NCBI RefSeq assembly: GCF_018881595.1
Contig: NZ_JACVQA010000002.1
Location: forward strand, 186,001-250,000
Length of the DNA stretch: 64,000 nucleotides
Source of the DNA: Polynucleobacter sp. UK-Gri1-W3
Lineage (GTDB): Bacteria > Pseudomonadota > Gammaproteobacteria > Burkholderiales > Burkholderiaceae
Direction of reading: 5' to 3'
Shown here: one piece after another, positions 48,447 through 58,211 of the stretch
Position numbering within the stretch: position 1 is the stretch's first letter
Layout of the letters: every line of letters begins with the position of its first letter
Made by a program: the position numbers and the translations under genes
The notes under the pieces: model-generated
The model's database searches: none
Told to the model about the DNA's origin: nothing
Seen by the model: the letters and a program-made list of their open reading frames with translations, nothing else

Positions 48447-48857
48447 TTAAGACTGGCTATTGCGCATTTTATTCATCAAGGCAAGGCTATGCTTATCCAT
48501 TCCACCCACCATTTCAACTATATGGGGATAGTCTCGAGTAAGCGTTTCACCACCATAAAAGCGCAATAACCAGTCTGGAAAGTTGCGCTCAGTAATTTCA
48601 CGAATTTCCAAGAGTTCGACACGGTGATGACGCTTATCTTCCTGAATTCGCTTCCAAGCCCGCATCACACTAGAACGCTCACCCTCCATAATTTGACCAA
48701 ACTGCTGGTTGTCATACAAGAGAATGCCAGTAACCCCATTTTTTTGATTGAAGGCACGCGCAGATTTTAACAATCGCATCAGACCCAAAAAAGACATGTC
48801 GGAGACTGCTTCGCTCAGATAACTCAATTCAACCAGGTCTTTTGGTTTTGGCATCAC
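48447..48857 (-). CDS. BLUF-domain blue-light photoreceptor
   Basis: A 136-aa stand-alone FAD-binding blue-light sensor. The key residues are spaced exactly as in AppA (Y21, N45, Q63, W104): here Tyr13 (LSYLSEA), Asn37 (AFNQKNGVTGILLY), Gln55 (FGQIMEGE) and Trp96 (FPDW). The hydrogen-bond network that drives BLUF photochemistry is therefore intact. There is no output domain, so it must signal through a partner. It lies between msrP and icd, separated from icd by a terminator. Confidence 0.9.
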   Translation of the reverse strand: MMPKPKDLVELSYLSEAVSDMSFLGLMRLLKSARAFNQKNGVTGILLYDNQQFGQIMEGERSSVMRAWKRIQEDKRHHRVELLEIREITERNFPDWLLRFYGGETLTRDYPHIVEMVGGMDKHSLALMNKMRNSQS

Positions 48858-48887
48858 TCAAACAATGTAAACGGGGGTTATGAATAA

Positions 48888-48915
48888 AAAAGGCAAACTC
48901 GAAAGTTTGCCTTTT
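48888..48915 (-). terminator. Terminator of icd
   Basis: A 12-bp perfect stem (AAAAGGCAAACT / AGTTTGCCTTTT) with a 4-base loop runs into T residues on the minus strand, about 47 bases after the icd stop codon. Confidence 0.9.
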
Positions 48916-48962
48916 GATGCTAAACCTAATTGATAAAATTAGGTACTTATCGCTTATACCTA

Positions 48963-51197
48963 TTACGCTCTTGCTGCTTTCAAAGCGGCATTGAAGGTGG
49001 CGCTAGGACGCATTACTGCTTTGCACTTCTCTGAATCAGCAACAAAGTAACCACCGATATCTGCTGGCTTACCCTGTACTGCCTTGAGCTCGTCAGCAAT
49101 CTTTTTCTCATTCTCGATCAACGATTTTGCCAAAGGCGCAAAGTAAGCTTGTAATTCTTTATCCTCAGATTGAGCAGCCAATGCTTCTGCCCAGTACATT
49201 GCCAGGTAGAACTGGCTACCACGGTTATCCAACTCACCAGTCCGTGGTGAAGGTGACTTGTTGTTGTCTAATAACTTACCAGTAGCTTCATCCAAAGTAC
49301 GTGCCAAGATTTTTACCTTGTTATTACCCGTCTTATCACCGATATCCTCGAGAGAAACTGCCAAAGCCAAGAACTCACCCAGTGAATCCCAACGCAAGTG
49401 ATTCTCTTCTACTAACTGTTGAACGTGCTTAGGAGCAGAGCCGCCTGCACCAGTTTCAAACAAGCCGCCACCAGCCATCAAAGGCACGATAGAAAGCATC
49501 TTCGCACTAGTACCCAATTCCATAATTGGGAACAAGTCAGTAAGGTAGTCACGCAAAATATTACCAGTCACAGAAATAGTATCCTTGCCACGAATCACAC
49601 GCTCTAAGGTGTAACGCATTGCACGCGTCTGAGACATGATCTGAATATCTACACCATTGAGGTCATAGTCCTTGAGGTAGGTATTGACCTTTTTGATCAA
49701 CTCGGCTTCGTGTGGACGATACTCATCGAGCCAGAACACGGCAGGAGTATTTGAAAGGCGAGCACGATTTACAGCCAACTTGACCCAGTCGCGAATTGGC
49801 GCATCTTTACACTGGCACATACGCCAGATATCACCCTCTTCAACATTTTGCTCAAGCAATACTGTGCCGTCATCAGCAACAATACGCGCTACACCGGCTT
49901 CAGGAATCTCAAAAGTCTTATCGTGTGAACCATACTCTTCAGCCTGTTGGGCCATCAAACCTACGTTAGGTACTGTACCCATCGTCGTTGGATCAAAGTT
50001 ACCGTGCGTCTTACAGAAATTAATCATTTCTTGATAGATACGGGCAAAAGTACTTTCTGGGATCACGGCCTTGGTGTCATGCAAGCGACCATCGGCACCC
50101 CACATCTTGCCGCCAACACGAATCATCGCAGGCATTGAAGCATCCACAATCACATCACTTGGAGAGTGGAGGTTGGTAATACCTTTTGCAGAGTCCACCA
50201 TCGCCAACGCTGGACGATGCTCGTGACATGCATGCAAATCTTGAATGATTTCTTCGCGTTTAGATTCTGGCAAAGTTTTGATCTTTTCATACAGACTGCT
50301 CATACCGTTGTTAGCATTGACGCCTAACTCTTCAAACAACTTGGCATGTTTTTCAAAAGCGTCTTTGTAGAAAATCTTTACCGCATGACCGAATACGATT
50401 GGATGAGACACTTTCATCATCGTTGCCTTAACGTGCAATGACAACATCATGCCAGTCTTATAAGCATCTTCGATTTCTTTTTCGTAAAACTCGCAGAGCG
50501 CTTTCTTGCTCATGTTCATGCTGTCGATAATTTCGCCGGCCAATAAAGAGACTTTTGGTTTAAGCACAATGGTCTTGCCACTCTTGGTAACCAAGTCCAT
50601 CTTTACATCACATGCCTTAGTCATCGTCATTGACTTCTCACTTGAGTAGAAGTCGCCGCCGTGCATGTGAGATACGTGCGTACGGGAAGCCTGGCTCCAC
50701 TCACCCATGGAGTGTGGATTTTTACGAGCGTAACGTTTTACTGCAGGAGGCGCGCGGCGGTCAGAGTTACCTTCGCGCAATACTGGATTAACCGAGCTAC
50801 CCAAACATTTGGAGTAACGGGTACGGATAGATTTCTCTTCGTCGGTTTTTGGATCTTCAGGGAAATCGGGGATCTTGTAGCCCTTAGTTTGCAACTCTTT
50901 AATGGCCGCTAACAACTGAGGAACAGAGGCGCTAATGTTTGGCAACTTAATGATGTTGGTGTCAGGTAATAAAGTCATCTTACCCAGCGCGCCTAAGTTG
51001 TCGGGTACCTGTTGTTCAGGGGTAAGGCAATCAGAAAACTCAGCCAAGATACGAGCAGCAACAGAAATGTCGCTTGTCACAATCTCTACGCCAGCAGGTG
51101 CCGTAAAAGTACGAACAATTGGCAGAAATGCACAGGTGGCCAAAAGCGGCGCCTCATCTGTCAGCGTATAAATAATCTTTGATTTCTCTGAAGCCAT
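48963..51197 (-). CDS. icd: NADP-dependent isocitrate dehydrogenase, monomeric type
   Basis: TCA-cycle enzyme that converts isocitrate to 2-oxoglutarate. At 744 aa it is the large monomeric IDH (about 80 kDa), unrelated in length to the common homodimeric form. It shows [59 protein letters not shown] and [18 protein letters not shown], all typical. It is transcribed alone, with its own terminator. Confidence 0.95.
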   Translation of the reverse strand: MASEKSKIIYTLTDEAPLLATCAFLPIVRTFTAPAGVEIVTSDISVAARILAEFSDCLTPEQQVPDNLGALGKMTLLPDTNIIKLPNISASVPQLLAAIKELQTKGYKIPDFPEDPKTDEEKSIRTRYSKCLGSSVNPVLREGNSDRRAPPAVKRYARKNPHSMGEWSQASRTHVSHMHGGDFYSSEKSMTMTKACDVKMDLVTKSGKTIVLKPKVSLLAGEIIDSMNMSKKALCEFYEKEIEDAYKTGMMLSLHVKATMMKVSHPIVFGHAVKIFYKDAFEKHAKLFEELGVNANNGMSSLYEKIKTLPESKREEIIQDLHACHEHRPALAMVDSAKGITNLHSPSDVIVDASMPAMIRVGGKMWGADGRLHDTKAVIPESTFARIYQEMINFCKTHGNFDPTTMGTVPNVGLMAQQAEEYGSHDKTFEIPEAGVARIVADDGTVLLEQNVEEGDIWRMCQCKDAPIRDWVKLAVNRARLSNTPAVFWLDEYRPHEAELIKKVNTYLKDYDLNGVDIQIMSQTRAMRYTLERVIRGKDTISVTGNILRDYLTDLFPIMELGTSAKMLSIVPLMAGGGLFETGAGGSAPKHVQQLVEENHLRWDSLGEFLALAVSLEDIGDKTGNNKVKILARTLDEATGKLLDNNKSPSPRTGELDNRGSQFYLAMYWAEALAAQSEDKELQAYFAPLAKSLIENEKKIADELKAVQGKPADIGGYFVADSEKCKAVMRPSATFNAALKAARA

Positions 51198-51432
51198 GAA
51201 TGTTTCCTCAATATTGAAAAAATTACAGAGTCAGGTTTTTACCCTGTCGCCCTCAAATCCACATCGAGCAAGTCGCTTTTAGCGCACCTTTGCCAATGAG
51301 GCGAGTCTTCTATTTTAAATCATCGGACTTGGCATAAATGGCGGTTTTGCACCTGAAAACCCCCGATATGGGGCAATTTAAGGGAATCCACCAAGGTAAC
51401 TTGAGCACACAATTCGCCGTAAACTGCACGCT

Positions 51433-52629
51433 ATGACCAGCAAACATCCTTTACTCAATAAAAACCTGGTGTTGCTGATCATTTGTCAGGGGCTGTTCCT
51501 AACCAATAACGTCACTTTTATTGCTATTAATGGCTTGGTGGGTCTGAGTCTAGCGCCAGTCAGCTGGATGGCCACCCTGCCCGTTATGGGTTATGTAGTG
51601 GGCGGAGCGTTTTCTACTTCGATTGTGGCCAAATCCCAAAACTACTTTGGGCGCAAGATTTCCTTCCAATTTGGCTTGCTGGTGGCAATGTTGTCTGCTT
51701 TGTTATGCGCTTATGCTGCCTTGAGCAAGAACTTCTGGCTTTTGGTCTTAGGCACTTTTATTGCCGGCTATTACAGCGCTAATGGCCAACTCTACCGCTT
51801 TGCCGCTGCAGAGCTGACAGATGTCAGTCAACGCGATAAAGCAGTCTCTTGGGTGTTAGCTGGAGGCATTCTTGGCGCGGTTATTGGGCCTAATCTGGCA
51901 TCTTGGACTCGAGACCTGTTTGACACTGCTTTTCTTGGGGCCTACCTAACGCTATCCATCGCCGGGTTCATCGGCATCTTCGTGATGCAGTTCATTCACT
52001 TTCCTCAAGAATTTAAGACCCAGCATGCGCTGACTGATGAACGCCCCCTAAAGATTATTCTTCAGCAACCCGCTTTCATGGTTGCCATCATCGGCGCGGC
52101 ATTGGGCTATGGCGTTATGAATCTACTGATGGCTGCAACACCCTTAGCAATGCAAATTTGTGGACTACCATTTTCTGACACTGCGCTAGTTTTGGAGTGG
52201 CATGTGATTGGCATGTTTGCTCCTGGATTTTTTACAGGCTCGCTCATCCAAAGATTTGGAGTATTAAAGATTATGGGGATCGGAGTTGTGCTGAACTTTA
52301 TTTGCATTGCTATTGCCCTGACCGGCACCGATCTTCATCAATTCTTCATCGCTTTATTTTTGCTTGGTGTGGGCTGGAACTTTTTATTTACAGGCGCCAC
52401 TTCTTTGGCAATGACTGCCTATCAACCCAATGAACGCGACAAGGCACAGGCTGCCATCAACTTCTGTGTCTTTGGCACGATGGCTTTCACTTCTTTTGGC
52501 TCAGGAGCCCTCATCACATCTCAAGGCTGGAGCATCCTTAATTGGGGATCACTCATTCCCGTGGTCGTTAGCGGACTAGCCATTTACTGGCTCGCCCAAC
52601 AGCGCAAATTGTTGCATGTTAAATCTTAA
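51433..52629 (+). CDS. Major facilitator superfamily transporter
   Basis: A 398-aa protein with about 12 predicted membrane helices and no large soluble domain. The loop SQNYFGRKISFQFG after the second helix resembles the MFS motif A (GxxxDrxGrrk). The substrate is not evident; the closest impression is the drug/multisolute exporter type. Its last bases overlap the stop codon of the convergent gene at 52626-53642. Confidence 0.8.
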   Translation: MTSKHPLLNKNLVLLIICQGLFLTNNVTFIAINGLVGLSLAPVSWMATLPVMGYVVGGAFSTSIVAKSQNYFGRKISFQFGLLVAMLSALLCAYAALSKNFWLLVLGTFIAGYYSANGQLYRFAAAELTDVSQRDKAVSWVLAGGILGAVIGPNLASWTRDLFDTAFLGAYLTLSIAGFIGIFVMQFIHFPQEFKTQHALTDERPLKIILQQPAFMVAIIGAALGYGVMNLLMAATPLAMQICGLPFSDTALVLEWHVIGMFAPGFFTGSLIQRFGVLKIMGIGVVLNFICIAIALTGTDLHQFFIALFLLGVGWNFLFTGATSLAMTAYQPNERDKAQAAINFCVFGTMAFTSFGSGALITSQGWSILNWGSLIPVVVSGLAIYWLAQQRKLLHVKS

Positions 52630-53642
52630 GAAGTTTTTGCTAGTGGCAAGTTAAATAATAGATTTTGAGGCTTTAACTTCAGTTGCTGTTGGTCATTCAT
52701 AGCAATGGCCATATACACCGGTTTGCCAGCCTGAGTCTTGGCTACAGCAGCCTCATCAATAAAGTCCAGACGGAATAAACAAATCACTTTTTGTAACTCG
52801 TCAGCTTCAACTAGTTCTTTGTTATATAGCTTATTTAGTATTTCAGTAGCTGCTGCATCCAAGCCAACATGCCATGACCACTTAGGATCGGTAATTTGCT
52901 GCATTGGTGTAATGCGTACGCTAACACCTAGAAAATGCATTATCCACTTCTCTAAAGCACGGCAAAAATAATTAATAGGTTCATGTCCGAAGTTCAACTG
53001 AACCGCTAGATCAAAATCTTCATTTCGAGTCCAGTAAGTTTCCGCATTGTCTTCATGGAGGACATCTAGATCAGCTGAGCGTATGGTCATGGATTTACCT
53101 TTGAGCAAATCCATGATGTTGCCCGTATCACTGGCCTGCGCATTGCGTGCAATAGCCTCTTCATCTGCACCCATCACAATACCGTCTTCGATAACGCTGA
53201 TTTTCTGAGTTCTAAAAAAAAGTTCGCCCATGCGCACCTCTAATGGATGGGCTTGATCCCCCAGAATATGTCTTATGAAAATCTGAGCAAGCTGAGTAAT
53301 AAATAAAGGCGGGACATCGACACCTTCACCCTTAAACAAGCTCATATAAAAGCTTTCTAATGAGCTTGAAGCTAATAAACGCGACCGATAACGCAACCAA
53401 ACCCGATAGTTCTCCTGAATATCCTCATCAGTCATTCCAACAATGTCACTTTCAAGCACTTCAGCTCGGGGGTTTTCGGTCAGTCGTTGATGTAATGACC
53501 GCTCAATAGAGCAAGATTCAGGAACTAATGCAAGCTCAGGTCTTTCCATATAAGTTCGCAAAAAGTCATCCGTAACCAACAACTGATGATCAGGACTGAT
53601 TTCTAGAGTGCTATATGCAGAATTGGGCCAATAATTTGTCAT
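52626..53642 (-). CDS. Conserved hypothetical protein (possibly DUF6352)
   Basis: A 338-aa soluble protein, acidic and without signal peptide or membrane segment. Sequences such as GMTDEDIQENYRVWLRYRSRL and MGELFFRTQKISVIEDGIVM recall a family seen in Burkholderiales that I associate with DUF6352, but I cannot confirm it. Function is unknown. Its stop codon overlaps the end of the convergent MFS gene by four bases. Confidence 0.6.
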   Translation of the reverse strand: MTNYWPNSAYSTLEISPDHQLLVTDDFLRTYMERPELALVPESCSIERSLHQRLTENPRAEVLESDIVGMTDEDIQENYRVWLRYRSRLLASSSLESFYMSLFKGEGVDVPPLFITQLAQIFIRHILGDQAHPLEVRMGELFFRTQKISVIEDGIVMGADEEAIARNAQASDTGNIMDLLKGKSMTIRSADLDVLHEDNAETYWTRNEDFDLAVQLNFGHEPINYFCRALEKWIMHFLGVSVRITPMQQITDPKWSWHVGLDAAATEILNKLYNKELVEADELQKVICLFRLDFIDEAAVAKTQAGKPVYMAIAMNDQQQLKLKPQNLLFNLPLAKTS

Positions 53643-53729
53643 GCGTTTTAGCTAAATCAAGCTTACCGTAAGAATTTATAGAGCTCAGAATATACTAGCC
53701 GCTCAATTTGTGTGAAATAGGAAAACATC

Positions 53730-54077
53730 ATGAGTGAACTCAAAAAAATAGACACTGTTGTAGGCGAAGGTAAAGAAGCTGTGGCAGGCAACCATGTAGA
53801 CGTGCATTACACCGGCTGGCTCTTTGATGAGAAAGCGCCCGATCATAAAGGCCAGAAGTTTGATAGCTCACTAGATCGCGGTCAATTGTTTAGCTTCCCT
53901 TTGGGTGCTGGGCATGTGATTAAGGGCTGGGACGAAGGCGTAGCTGGCATGAAAATCGGCGGCAAGCGCACCCTCATCATTCCTTCTGAAATGGGATATG
54001 GTCCACGCGGCGCAGGTGGTGTGATTCCTCCAAATGCCACTCTGGTATTCGATGTGGAGTTACACGGCGTTAACTAA
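53730..54077 (+). CDS. FKBP-type peptidyl-prolyl isomerase
   Basis: A 115-aa single FKBP domain, cytosolic by the lack of a signal. [40 protein letters not shown] with [17 protein letters not shown], and the closing [18 protein letters not shown] are the complete FKBP pattern. It stands alone and ends in a hairpin. Confidence 0.93.
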   Translation: MSELKKIDTVVGEGKEAVAGNHVDVHYTGWLFDEKAPDHKGQKFDSSLDRGQLFSFPLGAGHVIKGWDEGVAGMKIGGKRTLIIPSEMGYGPRGAGGVIPPNATLVFDVELHGVN

Positions 54078-54113
54078 GCATTCAGGCACATTGAGGTATA
54101 GCAGTAAAACAAA

Positions 54114-54135
54114 AGCCACCCTAGGGTGGCTATTT
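54114..54135 (+). terminator. Probable terminator after the FKBP gene
   Basis: An 8-bp perfect stem (AGCCACCC / GGGTGGCT) with a two-base centre is followed by a short T-rich tail (ATTTCT), 37 bases after the stop codon. Confidence 0.65.
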
Positions 54136-54166
54136 CTATTCCGCGAATAAGCAAAACTTTAGCTAC

Positions 54167-55159
54167 TTAAGAGCGCAGATCCTTGCCATTTAATGTTAAG
54201 CGATTAGATGAGCGGTTTTGACATAAGCCGATAAGACGATTTCTTTCGGCCATAACCTTGTCGGCATAACCGCCATCATCATCAGCATTGGCAGCGCCAA
54301 CGTAATACTTCAAGCCATTACGCAATGAGCCTGCAGTAGCAATAAGGTATTTGAGGATATAAGCACCAACACGAATATTGACTTCCGGTTTAGCAGCCTC
54401 GGAAGTTCCCCCAAAGATGGCATATTTATCTTTATGCACTGAAGTCATTACTTGCATGAGCCCCTCAGCACCGGCATGACTCTTGGTGTTTGGATTGAAA
54501 TTAGATTCAACTGAGATCACAGCCAATAAAAGTACTGGATCAATGTTGACTTCTTTTGCAATCAAAATGGTGTTCGATACATACTCTTCAATCTTAGCGC
54601 GATCTAAGCTGTATTTCTTTTCGAAAAAGTCTGCAACCGCACGTTGATTTTGAATAGAGCCCATCAAATTACTATCCAAAGCCTGAGGATCCATCTTCGA
54701 AGCCGGGATGCGATCTGACAAGTGTGAGATTGACTTCACCTGCATTTGGGCTACAGAAGGCATCAACAGAGCAACTGTTTGCTGTTTAGCAATCGCTAAA
54801 CCAGTAGTGGATGGCGCTTTAGATTTGCTGTAGATAACCGCAGCGATCTCAGTATCGGCAACTTGGTTCACTGAAGCCTCACTTGAATCTTTATATTGGT
54901 TAAGCATGCCAAAGCCATTGCTCCAAACCATGTGACGAGCTTCATCAGGGACTAGGATGCGGGCCAAGTCAAAAGGACCGGCATTAGTGCCGTTACCTGA
55001 GAGCCAAAGACCTACGACCATAAATACGGTAACAACGATCACGCCATTAATGACTCGATAGACTGGAGCCATGGCGTGTGCTAGCAGTTCTTTGGCAGTC
55101 AACATTGTTGGCTGCGCATTCTGCATGTCGCTCAAATTGTTAGTTAAACATTTACTCAT
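54167..55159 (-). CDS. Lytic transglycosylase, SLT domain
   Basis: Cleaves peptidoglycan between MurNAc and GlcNAc. A single membrane segment (about residues 35-53) anchors it facing the periplasm. The transglycosylase domain is C-terminal: the catalytic Glu218 is in ISVESNFNP, followed by SHAGAEGLMQVM and YVGAANADDDGGYADKVMAERN. The 330-aa length, with about 150 non-catalytic residues in between, is unusual for the smaller family members. It stands alone. Confidence 0.85.
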   Translation of the reverse strand: MSKCLTNNLSDMQNAQPTMLTAKELLAHAMAPVYRVINGVIVVTVFMVVGLWLSGNGTNAGPFDLARILVPDEARHMVWSNGFGMLNQYKDSSEASVNQVADTEIAAVIYSKSKAPSTTGLAIAKQQTVALLMPSVAQMQVKSISHLSDRIPASKMDPQALDSNLMGSIQNQRAVADFFEKKYSLDRAKIEEYVSNTILIAKEVNIDPVLLLAVISVESNFNPNTKSHAGAEGLMQVMTSVHKDKYAIFGGTSEAAKPEVNIRVGAYILKYLIATAGSLRNGLKYYVGAANADDDGGYADKVMAERNRLIGLCQNRSSNRLTLNGKDLRS

Positions 55160-55666
55160 TCATTGTTTGCAAGACCTCAAAAAACGAGACTACCGTTTTA
55201 TGCTGCATTGCAATATCTTAAAAACATGGGTCATCCTAAGAAGTTTCTTATATCAAGTCAAGAATAAAGAATGTGAAAGCCATAACTTATTGATCTAGAA
55301 ATCCGGGAGATCCCTTAGGTGCCTCCTAAAAATCATATATAAATCATTTAAATCAATCACTTATGGAAGTTAGGGGTTACTAATTTCACTCTATAAAAAA
55401 TTGATCAAAAAGGGACTTTTTTACGATTTAGGCCAAAAAATCAGCCCTAAAAACCGTACATCTAGTGCTTTAACTCGTCTTATTTTCTAGGGGTAGTAGC
55501 AAGCCCATGCTTATTGCGAGCCCCTATTTACCGAAGACTTTGGGTTAAAAAATAGATTCTTAGCTCTAGAAAAACGTCGAGATGCCTCTGATTCTTATTA
55601 GCTCTGTAGCTAGCTCACGATCAAAAGATGGCAATACCTGAGGCAGAGGTCATACACTGAGAACCC
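55160..55666. other. Non-coding gap of 507 bases
   Basis: AT-rich sequence without a convincing open frame on either strand. The one structure I see is an imperfect hairpin at 55488-55526 (TAGGGG/CCCCTA outside, GCAAGC/GCTTATTGC inside). It has no T-run and could be the core of a small RNA or leader, but there is no direct evidence. The promoters of the transglycosylase gene and of the nuclease gene must also lie here. Confidence 0.4.
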
Positions 55667-56692
55667 ATGAAATTCCTTCGTAGCCTTCTTGCTTTTCTAG
55701 CAATTTCCGCCTCTCTCAATGCGCTGGCAGCTTTTGAAGACTGCAAGGACCTGTTTCCAGCCCAGCAAATACCAACCAGTCCGCAGGCAGGGCGAGACCT
55801 TTGCTTTGATAGTTTTGCAATCTACTACTCCCCGCGAGATAAGAAGCCAATCTATACAGTAGAGAAGCTCAACAAAGAAGAGCTTTCTGCTCCGCACCCT
55901 CGTAGAACTAACCAGTTCTACGAGGGTGCCAGGTTACCTTTTTCGGAAAGAGCTTTGCTCTCAGATTACCGCGGCAGTGGCTATGACCGCGGTCATAACG
56001 CTCCGGCCGGGGATATGAACAATGAACGCTCCATGGCTCAATCATTTTCTTTGGCCAACATGATGCCTCAAGCTAGGCAGAACAATCAGGGCATCTGGGC
56101 TAAAAACGTAGAAGAACCAACTAGGGCTTATGTCAAAAGAGCTGATGGCGATGTTTATGTATTTACAGGATCAGTTGGCAATGGTGGGAGCATTGGCAGA
56201 GGACAGGTCACCATTCCCACTTATCTATATAAACTGGTTTACGACCCCCATAAAAATACTGCGTGGGGCTATTGGATTGAAAACACCAATGAAGCAAGAA
56301 TGAGTGCACCAATCTCCTATCAAGAGTTGGTACAAAAAACAGGAATTGATTTTCATTTGCCGGTGGATGGTAATACCAATAAACCACCCCTTATATCGAC
56401 AGAACCAATAAAAACAAAGGCTCAGAAGCCATTGCTTGGTGGATGGTATCCCGTCTTTTTTGATGAATACGTCCCAAGCAAACTAAACGAAATCATCAAC
56501 AATATCAAGTCAGGCAAGGTAGCAAGCATTCAGATTCAGTATGATCTAAATGAAAGCCTTGCAAAACAGATAGCCACTCAAATTGACTCTCAAACGAATC
56601 TAAGGGCAAGCTCCATCCAAAGCAGTCCGCCTGATTCGCCAATGGTGACTTATGAACGCAAGCGCGTTACGCTGATCATTCACTCAAAGTAA
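55667..56692 (+). CDS. Secreted DNA/RNA non-specific endonuclease (NUC1/EndA type)
   Basis: A 341-aa exported nuclease of the beta-beta-alpha-metal superfamily. A signal peptide ends near LNALAAF (about 22). The catalytic motif DRGHNAPAGDM has His110, and the metal-binding Asn140 is in QNNQGIW. An extra C-terminal segment of about 100 residues (after about 240, including PVFFDEYVPSKLNEIINNIK) goes beyond the core domain. Possible roles are nutrient scavenging or biofilm DNA turnover. Its end overlaps the convergent DUF3820 gene. Confidence 0.88.
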   Translation: MKFLRSLLAFLAISASLNALAAFEDCKDLFPAQQIPTSPQAGRDLCFDSFAIYYSPRDKKPIYTVEKLNKEELSAPHPRRTNQFYEGARLPFSERALLSDYRGSGYDRGHNAPAGDMNNERSMAQSFSLANMMPQARQNNQGIWAKNVEEPTRAYVKRADGDVYVFTGSVGNGGSIGRGQVTIPTYLYKLVYDPHKNTAWGYWIENTNEARMSAPISYQELVQKTGIDFHLPVDGNTNKPPLISTEPIKTKAQKPLLGGWYPVFFDEYVPSKLNEIINNIKSGKVASIQIQYDLNESLAKQIATQIDSQTNLRASSIQSSPPDSPMVTYERKRVTLIIHSK

Positions 56693-56926
56693 TTTAGATT
56701 TCGCTTGCAGGCCATGAGCCCTCTGAATCGGGGCCAACAGTCCACGTAAACCATTGTGGTCCAAGGTATGCATTAATTCCAACAGCTCACCAAGCTCGCC
56801 TTTAGGGAAACCTTCACGAGCAAACCACGCTAGGTAGTTTCCAGGCAAATCAGCCAATGCTCGGCCCGCATGCTTTCCAAAGGGCATCTTCATTAAGACC
56901 AATTTTTCCAAGGACTCAGCGTTCAT
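56684..56926 (-). CDS. DUF3820 family protein
   Basis: An 80-aa protein with the DUF3820 pattern MPFGKHAGRALADLPGNYLA, then WF and GFPKGELGELLELMHTLDHN. Function is unknown; related domains are thought to assist nucleases. I start at the ATG at 56926; a TTG at 56947 adds seven residues. Nine bases overlap with the convergent nuclease gene. Confidence 0.75.
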   Translation of the reverse strand: MNAESLEKLVLMKMPFGKHAGRALADLPGNYLAWFAREGFPKGELGELLELMHTLDHNGLRGLLAPIQRAHGLQAKSKLL

Positions 56927-57002
56927 GGGGGGAAATCTTACAAGCAAAGAGGAATAGACCTAAAGATTTCGCCATTTTTAAGGAAATGGTCATTTGTCTA
57001 TT

Positions 57003-57045
57003 TGAGAATCATTCTCATTTAATGTTACATTGAGAACCATTCTCA
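57003..57045 (+). promoter_or_regulatory. Two Fur-box-like repeats over a promoter
   Basis: Two 7-1-7 inverted repeats, TGAGAAT-C-ATTCTCA (57003-57017, perfect) and TGAGAAC-C-ATTCTCA (57031-57045, one mismatch), lie 28 bases apart. This matches the Fur consensus TGATAAT-N-ATTATCA in pattern. Between and over them are a -35-like TTGAGA (57002-57007) and an extended -10 TGtTACATT (57023-57031), so bound repressor would block the promoter. The next gene starts 39 bases later. Confidence 0.75.
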
Positions 57046-57083
57046 TTTAGATTTTTAACCATCAACCTTAAGAGACCAAGAAA

Positions 57084-57992
57084 TTGACCATTAATAGACT
57101 TCTCGCCTTTAGCCTTTTATTAGTAGCCACACTTCATTGCTCATTTGTTCACGCTGGTGAGGGTGCATTTGGCTGGATATACACCTTGGATTTGCAGCCC
57201 AAGGGTAAGGTGGAGTTTGAGCAGCGACTACAACTCAATCAACAGCAAGCTGCAGGCACTTACGATGCGTTAACTGCCAGGACCGAGCTGGAATATGGTT
57301 TGACTAATGACCTGCAAGTAGCCGGCTATATCAACTCCTACTACACAAGCGCCAATCAAAATTACACCAATCCAGAAGCATGTGGAGACTCACCAACTTG
57401 TACAGGCGGTTATGGAGTCCCTTCCTCACATGATCCATCGACAGCCTATAAGAAAAGTGGGATTGAAGGTGGCTCTCTAGAGGCAATCTATCGCATCACC
57501 AATCCAGTGACTTCGCCAGTAGGTGTAGGGCTGTATCTCGAACCAACATGGGGCAGAAATAAAGATGAATTAGAAGCAAGATTATTGTTGCAATCCAATT
57601 TTATCGACGACCGCTTGATTCTGGCAGGTAACGTCGTAGTTGCAAATGAGCGCTTGAAATTTATTGAGAATGGAAACGTACCTGAGTCGATGTTGGATTT
57701 TCTAGTTGGAGCTAGCTATCGTTTCGCCCCTAAATGGTCTGCCGGCGTTGAGGCGCGCTTTCATAACGATTATTCAGAGTTGAACTTACGCAATCAAGTA
57801 CAAAGAGCTACTTTTATAGGCCCCAATATGCACTACGCAGCCAAAGACTGGTGGGTTACAGGCGCATGGCGCTATCAACTGGCAGGCGGGACCTGTATGG
57901 GTGGTGGCGAGGCAGAGTGCTCTAACGCACGCGTTTGGGATAGTCATTCAGTAAATGAATTCATTGTCAAAGTTGGATTCCCCCTCAACTAA
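57084..57992 (+). CDS. Exported beta-barrel-like protein (possibly DUF6662)
   Basis: A 302-aa protein starting with TTG; a signal peptide ends near SFVHAGEGAFG. The mature part is beta-rich (KVEFEQRLQLNQQQAAGTYD, ARTELEYGLTNDLQVAGYI, LYLEPTWGRNKDELEARLLL) with a disulfide-capable CGDSPTCTGG loop and a late CMGGGEAECS, suggesting an envelope protein, possibly an outer-membrane barrel. It is first behind two Fur-box-like repeats, so iron control is likely; an iron or metal-complex transport role is inference. Confidence 0.6.
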   Translation: MTINRLLAFSLLLVATLHCSFVHAGEGAFGWIYTLDLQPKGKVEFEQRLQLNQQQAAGTYDALTARTELEYGLTNDLQVAGYINSYYTSANQNYTNPEACGDSPTCTGGYGVPSSHDPSTAYKKSGIEGGSLEAIYRITNPVTSPVGVGLYLEPTWGRNKDELEARLLLQSNFIDDRLILAGNVVVANERLKFIENGNVPESMLDFLVGASYRFAPKWSAGVEARFHNDYSELNLRNQVQRATFIGPNMHYAAKDWWVTGAWRYQLAGGTCMGGGEAECSNARVWDSHSVNEFIVKVGFPLN

Positions 57993-58025
57993 TAACTAAT
58001 TTCTAACAACTATACGAAAGAACTT

Positions 58026-58205
58026 ATGGAAACTCAGAATCTATTAGTTGCAGCTCTGACTCACCTGTTGAAGTTTCAAGCCACCCAATGCCAAACAGCC
58101 AAAGAGAGAGCATTAATGATGTTCGAGACACTCTCTAACCTCAAAGGCGTTAACCCTGACATCCAAACGCTTTGTAATGAAGCCAATGAATTACTTACTA
58201 GCTAA
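58026..58205 (+). CDS. 59-residue protein, unknown function
   Basis: A 59-aa open frame from ATG to TAA, MET...LLTS, mostly helical by composition (ALTHLLKFQATQCQTAKERA; NANE-like C-terminus). It is 33 bases downstream of the beta-barrel gene and six bases upstream of the FMN-binding gene, so it fills the operon exactly. The ribosome-binding site (GAAAG) is weak. It has two cysteines. I recognise no family. Confidence 0.65.
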   Translation: METQNLLVAALTHLLKFQATQCQTAKERALMMFETLSNLKGVNPDIQTLCNEANELLTS

Positions 58206-58211
58206 ATTGAA

